A DNA stretch of 64,000 nucleotides from Streptomyces camelliae. Lineage in GTDB: Bacteria > Actinomycetota > Actinomycetes > Streptomycetales > Streptomycetaceae. The DNA lies in NCBI RefSeq assembly GCF_027625935.1, contig NZ_CP115300.1, forward strand, positions 8,370,001-8,434,000, given 5' to 3'. Positions 24,830 through 33,900 of the stretch are shown here, one piece after another (position 1 is the first letter of the stretch; each line of letters starts with the position of its first letter). Position numbers and translations under genes: made by a program. A model generated the notes under the pieces. That model was not told the origin of the DNA, searched no databases, and worked only from the letters and a program-made list of their open reading frames with translations.

Positions 24830-25717
24830 ATGTCCGCATCTCTGGACCTTCCCGCCGTCACCGTGCTCGGACTCGGGCCCATGGGCCGCTCGCTCGCCGC
24901 TGCGTTCCTGAGGGCGGGGCTGCGTACGACGGTCTGGAACCGTACGCCGGGCAGGGACCGGGAGCTGATCGCGCAGGGCGCCGCCGGCGCGGGCTCGGCG
25001 GAGGAGGCAGTGGCCGCCTCCGGCCTGACCGTGGTCTGCGTGGTCGACTACGACGCGGCCGACGCCCTGCTGCGACCCGAGCCCGTCACCCGGGCGCTGA
25101 AGGGCCGCACCGTCGTGAACCTGACCGCCGACACCCCGGGGCGGGCCCGGGACACATCCGACTGGGCGGCCGCCCACGGCATCCGCTACCTGGAAGGGGC
25201 GATCATGACCCCCGCGCCCAGCATCGGCACACCGGAAGCCGTGTTCCTGCACAGCGGCCCGCGTGCCCTCTACGACGAACACCGCGCCGTACTGGAGGCG
25301 CTGGGCGGGACGCACACCCACCTCGGTGAGGAGATCGGGCGCGCGGCGACGTTCGACATCGCGCTGCTCGACATCTTCTGGACCGCGATGGCCGGCTACG
25401 CCCACGCCGTGGCGCTCGCCCGGGCGGAAGGCGTCACGGCCGGCGAACTGGCCCCCTTCGCACAGGGCATCGGCGCGATCCTGCCGCCGCTGTTCACCAG
25501 GTTCGCCCAGGACGCCGACGACGGCACCTACTCCGGCGCCATCAACCCCATCACCTCCGCCGCCTCGGCCATGTCCCACATCATCGCCGTCTCCGAGTCC
25601 CACGGCATCGACGCGAGCGTGATGCGCGCGACGGCGGGCCTGGCCCGACGGGTCATCGACCTGGGCCATGGAAGGGACGGTTTCATCCGCGTCGCGGAGG
25701 TGCTGGGCCGCCGGTGA
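24830..25717 (+). CDS. NADPH-dependent imine reductase/reductive aminase-like oxidoreductase
   Basis: A 295-residue protein of the 6-phosphogluconate/beta-hydroxyacid dehydrogenase fold. The N-terminal Rossmann motif is TVLGLGPMGRSLAAAFL with TVWNRTPGR for NADPH. The segments RTVVNLTADTPGRARDTSDWA, YLEGAIMTPAPSIGTPEAVFLHSG and EEIGRAATFDIALLD are the imine-reductase-like variant, where the classical catalytic Lys is replaced. C-terminal helices complete the dimer active site. ATG at 24830 follows AGGAG. Regulation by the divergent HxlR protein is likely. Confidence 0.9.
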   Translation: MSASLDLPAVTVLGLGPMGRSLAAAFLRAGLRTTVWNRTPGRDRELIAQGAAGAGSAEEAVAASGLTVVCVVDYDAADALLRPEPVTRALKGRTVVNLTADTPGRARDTSDWAAAHGIRYLEGAIMTPAPSIGTPEAVFLHSGPRALYDEHRAVLEALGGTHTHLGEEIGRAATFDIALLDIFWTAMAGYAHAVALARAEGVTAGELAPFAQGIGAILPPLFTRFAQDADDGTYSGAINPITSAASAMSHIIAVSESHGIDASVMRATAGLARRVIDLGHGRDGFIRVAEVLGRR

Positions 25718-26300
25718 GGGGTGGCCGGGTGGGACGAGTCCGGGCGGTCCGGAGCCGTTACGGGGCGAGGCGCGAGGGCGCCCGGGGCCGGGGCAGTGGC
25801 GGCACAGGCCCACAACGGAGACGGATCGGCTGACCTCGGGGCGGGCTCCGGGGCGGGTGGAGGGGGCCGTCGGGCCGGGGCCGGGGCCGGCGGTCCCGTG
25901 TGCTGTGCCGGGGCCCGGGGTGGGTGGGCCCCAGCGCGGGCAGGGTTCCGAGGCCGGCGGGGTTGTGCGCCCGGGGTGGGTGTTGCGGCGAGGGCGGGCC
26001 TTCGGTCTGGTCCTGGGCTGTTGGGCCGGTGTGTGCGGCCGGATTCCGGAGGTCTGTGGTCCTGCGCTCGGCCGGGGCCCGGGGCCCGGGGCTGGTGGGC
26101 CTGCGGGCTCGGGCCGGATCCTGGAGGTCGGCCGGGCTGTGCCCTTGAGTCGGGGCCCGAGGTCGGCTGGGCTGTGTCTTGTGCGGGGTGCGACACAATG
26201 GAACGCTTCGGCGCGCCGGGTGCGGTCAGCTGCGGCGATGGTGGTGAGCTGCGGGTTTTCCGAGGCGGGCGGGCTCGGACGTGGGACGAGGAGGGGTGCG
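25718..26300. other. 583-bp G-rich, non-coding region
   Basis: No supportable gene. The plus strand is extremely G-rich, with many GGGG runs and recurring blocks such as GGGGCCCGGGG and variants of CCGGATNCNGGAGGTC. An open frame on the other strand would be an implausible Pro/Ala/Arg polypeptide. The last 20 bases contain the ribosome site for the LysR gene. Several G-run clusters could form G-quadruplexes on the plus strand. Confidence 0.6.
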
Positions 26301-27257
26301 ATGGAGATGGAGCTGCGGCATCTGCGGGTGCTGTGCGCGATCGCCGACGCCGGGAGCGTCGGGCGCGCGGCGACACAGCTCGGCTACTCGCAGCCCGCCG
26401 TGAGCACGCAACTGCGTCGCATCGAGCGTCACTTCGGCGAGCCGCTCTTCGAACGCGGCACGAGCGGGGTCCGGCCCACCGCCTACGGCGCGGAGGTGGT
26501 TGCTCAGGCGCGCGACGTGCTGGCCCGCGCCGATGCCATCGGCCACCGCACCGCCGCCGCGCGCCCCCGCCGCCGTACGCTGCGCGTGGCCGCGACCAAC
26601 TCGCCCATGCTGTCCGGCACGGTCTCCCGCGTCCGCACCCGGCTGCCGGAGCTGTCCCTGGCGGTCAACAGCGTCTACGCCTCCTCACGGATCGTGGAGC
26701 TGCTGGAGGAGGGCGCGGTGGACGCCGCGATCGCCGCCGACTACCCGGGCATGGAGCTGCGCCACTCGGACGCGGTGAAGCATCGCGGGATCGTCACCGA
26801 GCCGACCTTCGTCGCCCTGCCCTCCCGGCACCGGCTGCGCCAGTGTGCCCAGGTGCAGCTCGCGGACCTGGCCGAGGACGCCTGGTTCGTGACCCCGGAC
26901 GACGGCGCCGGCTGGCCCGGGGTGTTCTACGACGCCTGTGCGGCCGCCGGTTTCACCCCGGTCACGGTCCATGAGTTCCTCGGCGACCAGAGCCAGCTGC
27001 AGAGCATGATCGCCGACGGCCTCGGGGTGTCTCTCGTGCAGCCGACGCTGCGCCCGATCCCGCACGTCGTGGTCAAGCCGCTGGTCGGCTCGCCGCTGTG
27101 GTGCCGTTATGTGCTGGCCTGGCGGCCCGACACCGTCGACGACGAGGTCCTGGAGGCGCTGACCCAGTCCGCCTCGGCCGCGTACCGCGACCTCGTCGCC
27201 CAGGCACCGCACCTGAGGGCCTGGGCCTCGCGCACCTGGAGCGCCACCGGGGCGTAG
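26301..27257 (+). CDS. LysR-family regulator
   Basis: A 318-residue LysR-type regulator. The N-terminal HTH (MELRHLRVLCAIADAGSVGRAA, LGYSQPAVSTQLRRIERHFGEPLFERG) is followed by a two-lobed effector domain (LRVAATNSPMLSGTVSRVR, IADGLGVSLVQPTL). ATG at 26301 follows GAGGAGGGG. No divergent partner gene is present: the upstream region is the G-rich block and the gene before it runs in the same direction. Its target is therefore unclear. Confidence 0.94.
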   Translation: MEMELRHLRVLCAIADAGSVGRAATQLGYSQPAVSTQLRRIERHFGEPLFERGTSGVRPTAYGAEVVAQARDVLARADAIGHRTAAARPRRRTLRVAATNSPMLSGTVSRVRTRLPELSLAVNSVYASSRIVELLEEGAVDAAIAADYPGMELRHSDAVKHRGIVTEPTFVALPSRHRLRQCAQVQLADLAEDAWFVTPDDGAGWPGVFYDACAAAGFTPVTVHEFLGDQSQLQSMIADGLGVSLVQPTLRPIPHVVVKPLVGSPLWCRYVLAWRPDTVDDEVLEALTQSASAAYRDLVAQAPHLRAWASRTWSATGA

Positions 27258-27415
27258 CGGCGTGCCGGCATGCCAAGAGCGTGCCGTGATGTTATGCGGC
27301 ACCGGTGTCATGTGCTATGTCACACGGCATTGTTGGGGCGGGTGGCCCGCTGAGACAGTGCCTCACACGCCTCAACACCCCACCGAGGCACATCCCTTCG
27401 TGGAGGAACCCCCCC

Positions 27416-29368
27416 ATGCTCTATCGCTTCGCGCTGCCCGTACGCGGGCCCGGGCGTACGGCCGCACGCCTGGCTGCTGCCGCCGCCGTCGGTGTCACCG
27501 TGGCCGGCCTGCTGTCCGCACCGGCGTCGGCCGCGCCCCAGCCGCACCCCGGCACGGCCGCCACGTCCCGCGCGCACACCTCCGCCCCACCGTCGCCCAC
27601 CGGCGCCACCGCACCCGTCACCGAGCGCCCGGCGAGCCAGTCCCGCCGGCTCAGCCCGGACCGGCTCCCGCCCCGGCAGCCGCTGCTGTCCCGGCCGGCC
27701 GCCCGAAGGCCGGCCACGGCGGCCTCCTGCACCCCGGCCGACTTCGGCAGTCGTACCGGCTCCGCCCTCGTCGCCTTCGTGAAGGCCTCGACCACGGACT
27801 GCGTGAACACCCTCTTCCCGGTCACCGGCCAGGACGCGCACGCCATCTTCCGCCAGGCCCAGATGCTCACCGTGGCGGCCGCGTTCACCCGCGAGGCCGG
27901 GCGGTACCGCGGCGACGACTCCGGGAGCCTGCAGCAACTGGTCCTGTTCCTGCGGGCCGGGTACTACGTGCAGTTCAACCACTCCGCGGACGTGGGCCCG
28001 TACACCTCCCGCCTCACCACCGCCGTCACCGCCGGCCTGGACGCCTTCTTCGCCCGCGCGCACGCGTACGACGTCACGGCCGCCAACGGCGACATCCTCG
28101 GCGAGACCGTCGTCCTCACCGACAGCGCCGACCAGCAGGGCAGATATCTCCCGGTCTATGAACGGCTGTTGAGCGGCTACGACAGCTCGTACGACTCCGT
28201 GGACAGCATGGTCCGGGCGGTCAACGACGTCTACACTCCGCTGTGGCGCGGCAACTGGAACCCCGACTATGTGAACGCCGTCGCCGCGGACCCGTCGATC
28301 ACCGACACCCTGCACGACTTCGCGCTGGACCACACCGACCTGCTCGGCACCTCTCTGGCCTTCCTGGACTCCAATGCGGGGACGAACCTGGCCCGCTACG
28401 TCGAGCATCCCGAACTCCAGGAAGCCGTACGGCCGTTGACCAAGGACCTGCTGGACGAGTCGGAGATCACCGGCCCGACGGCCGCCCTGTGGGTCGCGGT
28501 GGCCACGCAGGCGAACGCCTACGACGGCGGCGACTGCGCGTACTACGACGTCTGCGACCTGCCCGCCAAGCTCACCGCCGCCGCGCTGCCGATCACCCAC
28601 CACTGCGACGCGGCCCACACCGTCCGCGCCCAGTCCCTGACGGCCGACGACCTCGCCGCCGTATGCGCCAGCGTGCTCAACCAGGACGCCTACTTCCGGA
28701 ACCTGGTCAAGGCGGACGGCGCCATACCCGGCCAGTACGTCTCCACCATCCAGCTCGTCGTCTTCGCCGACCGCGCCGACTACCAGACCTACGCCGGCGC
28801 GATCTACGGCGTCAGCACCGACAACGGCGGCATCACGCTCGACGGCGACCCGTCCGACCCGGCCAACCAACCGACGTCGATCATGTACCAGAAGGGCTCC
28901 GACGACGGCTTCACCGCCCGGATCTGGAACCTCAACCACGAGTACACGCACTTCCTGGACGCCCGCGACGACATGAAGGGCGACTTCACCCAGCAGACCT
29001 CGGTGCCGGACGTGTGGTGGATCGAGGGCCTCGCCGAGTACGTCTCCTACGGGTACCGGGGGATCGCCGACGACCAGGCGATCCAGGAGGCCGGCCGGCA
29101 CACGTACAAGCTGAGCACGCTCTTCGAGAACACCTACGCCAACAGTGACGTGACCCGCACCTACCCGTGGGGCTATCTCGCCGTGCGCTACATGGCGGAG
29201 CACCACCCCGACGACGTCCAGCGGATGCTCGCCCGCTTCCGCGCCGGTGACTACGCCGGCGGGTACGCCGTCTACCACGACGGCATCGGCACCCGCTACG
29301 ACGCCGACTTCGACCAGTGGCTCACGGCGTGTGCCGCGGGAGCCTGCGCCGCACCGGCGAAGGCCTGA
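27416..29368 (+). CDS. Secreted microbial collagenase (peptidase family M9)
   Basis: A 650-residue protein with a signal peptide (hydrophobic residues about 17-38, ending ASAAP), a Pro/Ala-rich pro-region to about residue 100, an M9 N-terminal domain and the M9 catalytic domain. The zinc motif HEYTH is at residues 508-512 in NLNHEYTHFLDAR, and the downstream Glu is in WWIEGLAEYVSYG (536-542). It ends right after the catalytic domain, with no PKD or collagen-binding repeats, so it is a short collagenase. ATG at 27416 follows GGAGGAA. It is followed by a perfect 14-bp hairpin shared with the convergent GAPDH gene. Confidence 0.95.
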   Translation: MLYRFALPVRGPGRTAARLAAAAAVGVTVAGLLSAPASAAPQPHPGTAATSRAHTSAPPSPTGATAPVTERPASQSRRLSPDRLPPRQPLLSRPAARRPATAASCTPADFGSRTGSALVAFVKASTTDCVNTLFPVTGQDAHAIFRQAQMLTVAAAFTREAGRYRGDDSGSLQQLVLFLRAGYYVQFNHSADVGPYTSRLTTAVTAGLDAFFARAHAYDVTAANGDILGETVVLTDSADQQGRYLPVYERLLSGYDSSYDSVDSMVRAVNDVYTPLWRGNWNPDYVNAVAADPSITDTLHDFALDHTDLLGTSLAFLDSNAGTNLARYVEHPELQEAVRPLTKDLLDESEITGPTAALWVAVATQANAYDGGDCAYYDVCDLPAKLTAAALPITHHCDAAHTVRAQSLTADDLAAVCASVLNQDAYFRNLVKADGAIPGQYVSTIQLVVFADRADYQTYAGAIYGVSTDNGGITLDGDPSDPANQPTSIMYQKGSDDGFTARIWNLNHEYTHFLDARDDMKGDFTQQTSVPDVWWIEGLAEYVSYGYRGIADDQAIQEAGRHTYKLSTLFENTYANSDVTRTYPWGYLAVRYMAEHHPDDVQRMLARFRAGDYAGGYAVYHDGIGTRYDADFDQWLTACAAGACAAPAKA

Positions 29369-29390
29369 GCGTCCGGGCCGTGCCGCACGG

Positions 29391-29422
29391 CGGCCGCCGA
29401 CCGGAACCCCGGTCGGCGGCCG
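29391..29422. terminator. Bidirectional terminator hairpin, collagenase/GAPDH
   Basis: A perfect 14-bp stem (CGGCCGCCGACCGG with its complement) and an AACC loop lie between two convergent stops. It would work for both transcripts. Confidence 0.8.
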
Positions 29423-29443
29423 TACGCGTCTCGGCGAAAAGGA

Positions 29444-30898
29444 TCAGACGGCCGTCGCCGGGAACGTGGGGTACTCGACGCCCGAGACGTGCTGAACGAC
29501 ACGGACGACCTGGCAGGAGTAGCCGAACTCGTTGTCGTACCAGAGGTAGAGGATCGCGTTGTCGCCGTCGACCTTGAGGGCGCCTGCGTCCACGATCGAG
29601 GCGTGGCGCGAGCCGATGAAGTCGCTGGAGACCGCGTCGGGCGCCGTGGTGAAGTCGATCTGGCGGCGCAGCGGCGAGGTCAGCGAGACCTCGCGCAGGT
29701 AGTCGTGGACCTCCTCGCGGGTGGTCTCACGGGACAGCTGGAGGTTGAGGATCGCGATCGAGACGTCCGGCACGGGGACGCGGATCGAGCTGCCGCTGAT
29801 CTTCGCCTTGAGGTCGGGCAGCGCCTTGGCGACGGCGGAGGCGGCGCCGGTCTCGGTGATCACCATGTTGAGCGGCGCGGAGCGGCCGCGGCGCTCGGCC
29901 TTGTGGTAGTTGTCGAGCAGGTTCTGGTCGTTGGTGAACGAGTGGACGGTCTCCACGTGGCCGCGCAGCACGCCGTACTCGTCGTCCATCGCCTTCAGCG
30001 GCGGCACGATGGCGTTGGTGGTGCAGGAGGCGCAGGACAGGATCCGCTCGTCCGGCTTGACGGTGTCGTGGTTGACGCCGTGCACGATGTTGGGGACGTC
30101 GCCCTTGCCCGGCGCGGTCAGCACGACCTTGTCGATGCCGGGGCGCAGGTGCTTCGACAGGCCCTCGCGGTCACGCCACTTGCCGGTGTTGTCGATGAGG
30201 ATGGCGTCCCGGATGCCGTACTCGGTGTAGTCCACGTGCGACGGGTCGTCGGCGTAGATCACCTTGATGGCGTTGCCGTTGGCGACGATGGTGCTGTCGG
30301 CCTCGTCGACGGTGATCGTGCCCTGGAACTGGCCGTGGATGGAGTCGCGGCGCAGCAGCGAGGCGCGCTTGACGATGTCCTGCGCACCGCCGCCGCGCAC
30401 GACGATGGCGCGCAGCCTGAGACCGTTGCCGGAGCCGGCCTTCTCGATCAGCAGGCGGGCGACGAGCCGGCCGATGCGGCCGAAGCCGTACAGGACGACG
30501 TCGCGCGGCTCACGGCGCTCGATCTTGTTGCCACCGGTCGCGCCGGCGACGGCCTCGGCGGTGAACTCCGCGACGCCCAGGCCGCGGTCGTCGGCCTTGT
30601 AGGCGGTGGCCAGCATGCCGAGGTCGATCTGGGAGGGCCCGAGGTCGAGGGCGGTCAGGGCCTGCAGGAACGGCATGGTCTCGGTGACCGACAGCTCCGC
30701 GCCGTCGATCTGCCGGGCGAAGCGGTGCGTCTTCAGGATGCTGACCACCGACTTGTTCACCAGGGAGCGGCTGTGCAGCAGGACGGTCACGTCCCGCTCG
30801 CGGTGCAGCTTCCCGATGAGCGGGATCATCGACTCCGCGATCTCCTCGCGGATCTTCCAGTTGGTGAACGAGTCGTCGTTGACAGTCACAACATCCAT
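29444..30898 (-). CDS. gap: Glyceraldehyde-3-phosphate dehydrogenase with N-terminal extension
   Basis: A 484-residue GAPDH. About 130 residues precede the Rossmann domain, which begins at DVVLYGFGRIGRLVARLL. The catalytic Cys is in SCASCTTNA, and the substrate-binding VETVHSFTNDQNLLDN follows. The extension (DSFTNWKIREEIAESMIPLIGKL and onward) is helical and typical of the second, longer GAPDH of Streptomyces, so this is probably not the main glycolytic enzyme. ATG at 30898 has a weak ribosome site; GTG at 30889 is an alternative. The promoter region is AT-rich. Confidence 0.94.
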   Translation of the reverse strand: MDVVTVNDDSFTNWKIREEIAESMIPLIGKLHRERDVTVLLHSRSLVNKSVVSILKTHRFARQIDGAELSVTETMPFLQALTALDLGPSQIDLGMLATAYKADDRGLGVAEFTAEAVAGATGGNKIERREPRDVVLYGFGRIGRLVARLLIEKAGSGNGLRLRAIVVRGGGAQDIVKRASLLRRDSIHGQFQGTITVDEADSTIVANGNAIKVIYADDPSHVDYTEYGIRDAILIDNTGKWRDREGLSKHLRPGIDKVVLTAPGKGDVPNIVHGVNHDTVKPDERILSCASCTTNAIVPPLKAMDDEYGVLRGHVETVHSFTNDQNLLDNYHKAERRGRSAPLNMVITETGAASAVAKALPDLKAKISGSSIRVPVPDVSIAILNLQLSRETTREEVHDYLREVSLTSPLRRQIDFTTAPDAVSSDFIGSRHASIVDAGALKVDGDNAILYLWYDNEFGYSCQVVRVVQHVSGVEYPTFPATAV

Positions 30899-31100
30899 CT
30901 TTCGAGCTAGGCAGCGCTCATATGTTTACCACACCCTATGTTGATCTTCCCGAGGGTCCTCGATGAGTACTGGTATGGGGTATTTGTCCTCGATTGCCCA
31001 GATTTCTGAACGAGGGGAATTTCCTGAATCAGGGTGGAAGAATGTAAGAAACCCGGGTCGCGGATTGCACGTCTTACCAGGCGTGTTCAAGGTCAAGAGG

Positions 31101-32309
31101 GTGAGCACCTCATCCGTACCCCGGCCCGAGTCGGCCGCTCCCGCCGGCCCCCTACGACGCCCGGCCCTGCCCCGGATCACCCGGCGCGGGACACCTGAGG
31201 GCGTGCTGCCGGCCCTCGCTCTGTTCGCGGCAGTCCGGTTTGCCGGGATTCTGGTGATGATCCTCACCAACGCGGTGCGCGGGCACCCGCTCGTCAAGAA
31301 CCTCGCCCACTCCTGGGACTCCCGCTGGTATCTCCACATCGCCGAGTACGGCTACAGTCACAAGATCTGGATCACCCCGCAGGGTTCCGTACAGGCCGAC
31401 TGGGCGTTCTTTCCCCTGTACCCGGGCATGATCAGGGCCCTCACCACAGTCCTGCCGCTGACCCCCGGCCAGGCCGCGCTGCTCATCTCGTGGATCGCCG
31501 CGGTCGTGGCGGCGTGGGGCGTCTACGCCATCGGTCACATGCTCTACGGGCGCGGCGTCGCCACCGCCCTGGTCGCCCTGTGGGCCGCCATGCCGCACGC
31601 CGCCGAACTGACCATCGCCTACACCGAGTCGCTGTTCGCCGCGCTCGCCATCTGGTCCCTGTACCACGTGCTCAAGGGCCGCTGGCTGTGGGCCGGGACG
31701 CTCGCCGCGCTCGCCGGCCTGGCCCGGCCCAGCGGCTTCGCGATCGCGCTGGCCGTCTCCCTCGCCGCCGGCTACGAGGCACTGCGGCAGCGCGGCCGGG
31801 TCCCGGTGAGTCTGTGGGCCGGCGCCGTGCTCGCCCCGCTGGGCTGGCTCGGCTATGTGCTGTGGGTCGGCAGCCAGACCGGAAACCTGCTCGGCGGCTA
31901 CTTCACGGTGCAGAGCGCCTGGGACTCCAAGTTCGACGGCGGCGTCGGCGCGGCCAAGTTCGTCAAGGCCCTGCTGCTGCACGGCGGGGGCGTCGTCTAT
32001 CCGGTGGCTCTGGTGATCGTCGCGGCGAGCATCCTGCTGTTCGCGCTGCTGTGCCTGGATCGTGCCCCGCTGGCGCTGGTGGTCTTCTCCGGCGTCCTGC
32101 TCCTGCTCGTGGTCGGCGGGTCCGGCTCCTTCTCCTCCAAGCCGCGGTTCCTGCTGCCGGCCTTCCCGCTGCTCATCCCCATGGCCCGCGCGCTGATGCG
32201 GACCTGGCGGGTCCGCCCGGCCCACGCGGTGCTCGTCTACGGCGCCCTCACCGTCGCGTCCCTGCTGTTCGGAGCCTATGTGACGACGGTGGCCAAGTCC
32301 CCGCTGTGA
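31101..32309 (+). CDS. PIG-V-like membrane mannosyltransferase family protein
   Basis: A 402-residue polytopic membrane protein with about ten hydrophobic segments. The signature after the first segment, HSWDSRWYLHIAEYGY, is the W-D-S-x-W-Y-x-x-I-A motif of PIG-V/GPI-mannosyltransferase-2-like proteins, followed by FFPLYPGMIRAL and PHAAELTIAYTESLFAAL. Such bacterial homologues are thought to transfer hexoses from polyprenyl-phosphate sugars outside the membrane. GTG at 31101 is preferred; the frame is open back to 30963, but that stretch is much lower in G+C and unlike coding sequence. No glycosylation partner is adjacent. Confidence 0.85.
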   Translation: MSTSSVPRPESAAPAGPLRRPALPRITRRGTPEGVLPALALFAAVRFAGILVMILTNAVRGHPLVKNLAHSWDSRWYLHIAEYGYSHKIWITPQGSVQADWAFFPLYPGMIRALTTVLPLTPGQAALLISWIAAVVAAWGVYAIGHMLYGRGVATALVALWAAMPHAAELTIAYTESLFAALAIWSLYHVLKGRWLWAGTLAALAGLARPSGFAIALAVSLAAGYEALRQRGRVPVSLWAGAVLAPLGWLGYVLWVGSQTGNLLGGYFTVQSAWDSKFDGGVGAAKFVKALLLHGGGVVYPVALVIVAASILLFALLCLDRAPLALVVFSGVLLLLVVGGSGSFSSKPRFLLPAFPLLIPMARALMRTWRVRPAHAVLVYGALTVASLLFGAYVTTVAKSPL

Positions 32310-32323
32310 GCCACCGCCATCCG

Positions 32324-33487
32324 TCACACGGGCTCCCACTCGCGCTCGCCGCGCCCGGCCACGGCCAGGCCGGCGAGCGCCGCTGTCATCAGCAGGGCGC
32401 TGACCCAGACCGGTGAGCGGTAGCCGAGCCCGCCGTCGATCGCCGCACCGCCCAGCAGCGGGCCGAGGGCGGCGCCGACGTTCAGCGCCGACGTCGCGAA
32501 CGCGCCCGCGAGGGACGGGGCGTCGGCCGCCTCGTACAGCACCTGGGTGATCAGCGTCGCACCGACGCCGAACGCCAGCAGCCCGAGGACCGGGACGAGC
32601 AGGACGGCCGCCGCCGCGTGCCCGGCGGCCAGGGCCAGCAGCACCCAGCCGGCCGACAGCGCCGCCCCGCCCGCCCGCAGGACCGGCACGGCCCGCCGGT
32701 CCGCGAGCCGGCCCGCCGAAGCCACCCCGGCGAACGCGCCGGCGCCGAACAGCGCCAGCACGCCCGGCAGCCACCCGGCGCCGAGCCCGGTCACCTCCGT
32801 GGCCAGCGGGGCAAGGTAGGTGAAGGTGCAGAAGGTGGCCCCGTTGACCAGCGCGCCGAGGCCCAGCGTCATCAGCAGCCGGGGCCGGCGCAGTACCCGC
32901 AGCTCCGCGCGTGCCCCGATGCCGGGCGCGGCGGGCTCGGTCAGGCCGCCCGGCACCGAGCGGGCGATCGCGGCCAGTGCCGGTGCGGACAGCAGGGCCA
33001 CCGCCCAGAACGCCGAGCGCCAGCCCAGCGACTGCCCCAGGGCGGCGCCGGCGGGCACGCCCACCACACAGGCGAGCGTGGTGCCGCCGAGCAGGACCGA
33101 GGTGGCCCGGCCCTTGGCGTCGGGCGCGACCATGCCGGTCGCCGCCGTCAGCCCCACGGCCAGGAAACCGGCGTCGGCGAGGGCCGCGAGGACCCGGGTG
33201 GCCAGCAGGACACCGAAGTCGGAGGTGAGCGCCCCGACCACATGGACCGCCAGGAACACGCTCAGGAACACCAGCAGCGTCTGCCGTGCCGGCCGGCGCC
33301 GGCCGAGCAACGCCATCAGCGGCGCCCCGGCGGTCATGCCGGCGGCGAAGGCGGACGTGAGCGTGCCCGCGGCGGGGACGGAGACCCCGAGGTCCCGGGC
33401 GATGTCCGGCACCAGGCCGGACAGCATGAACTCGGACGTGCCCTGGGCGAAGACGGCCAGCCCGAGCAGATAGAGAGCCAAAGGCAT
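32324..33487 (-). CDS. Cmx/CmlR-type chloramphenicol exporter (MFS)
   Basis: A 387-residue 12-helix major facilitator protein. The opening MPLALYLLGLAVFAQGTSEFMLSGLVPDIA, the RATSVLLGGTTLACVVGVPAG segment and NGATFCTFTYLAPLATEVTG closely match the Cmx/CmrA/CmlR family of actinobacterial chloramphenicol efflux pumps. ATG at 33487 follows GGAG. The 400-bp upstream region holds a possible leader peptide and a hairpin, which would fit the attenuation often proposed for such genes. Confidence 0.93.
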   Translation of the reverse strand: MPLALYLLGLAVFAQGTSEFMLSGLVPDIARDLGVSVPAAGTLTSAFAAGMTAGAPLMALLGRRRPARQTLLVFLSVFLAVHVVGALTSDFGVLLATRVLAALADAGFLAVGLTAATGMVAPDAKGRATSVLLGGTTLACVVGVPAGAALGQSLGWRSAFWAVALLSAPALAAIARSVPGGLTEPAAPGIGARAELRVLRRPRLLMTLGLGALVNGATFCTFTYLAPLATEVTGLGAGWLPGVLALFGAGAFAGVASAGRLADRRAVPVLRAGGAALSAGWVLLALAAGHAAAAVLLVPVLGLLAFGVGATLITQVLYEAADAPSLAGAFATSALNVGAALGPLLGGAAIDGGLGYRSPVWVSALLMTAALAGLAVAGRGEREWEPV

Positions 33488-33900
33488 GAAGACTCCACAC
33501 ACCGTGTCGCGGACGGGGGCGAGAACGCGGACCCGTGACGCTCACGACCGGTGCGTGCGGTCGTTCACGACAGGCGAGTGCAGTCGGAATCGGACATCCA
33601 GCCGAGCGCACGGGTCACCGCGTGCGGAACGGCGGTCCGGTGAAGGCGTGGTTGTGCGGCTCGCGCCATGAGAAGAACGACGAGAACGCCACCGGACGGC
33701 CGGTGGCTAACCTCTGGATGCCTCGGGACTCGACACGGATGGCACGCTAACGCCCGGACACGGACCGGTGCCACCCGATTTCGGCATGACCCCGAGGCTC
33801 CCTCTCAGGGCGGAAATATCAGATATCGGTAAAATCTAGACGTTTGCCGAAGATTCAGGTGGTCGGCCGCCGAGGGTCACCGCCGTGCCGGAAGTGATCG
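33488..33900. other. 413-bp divergent intergenic region with possible leader peptide
   Basis: Between the exporter gene and the phosphatase gene. On the minus strand a 34-codon frame (33565-33669, starting MARAAQPRLHRTAV) ends directly at a hairpin (ACGACC and GGTCGT, 33544-33564), after which comes the exporter ribosome site. The frame has no clear ribosome site, so it is a weak candidate. The phosphatase side (33800-33850) is AT-rich with ATATCAGATATC and probably holds its promoter. Confidence 0.4.

Noticed and set aside
25528..26376. Pro/Ala-rich minus-strand gene in the G-rich block
   Set aside because: No ribosome site, no motif, and it runs into the preceding and following real genes.
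30963..31100. N-terminal extension of the PIG-V-like protein
   Set aside because: Markedly lower G+C and no coding bias compared with the rest of the gene; treated as leader or promoter.
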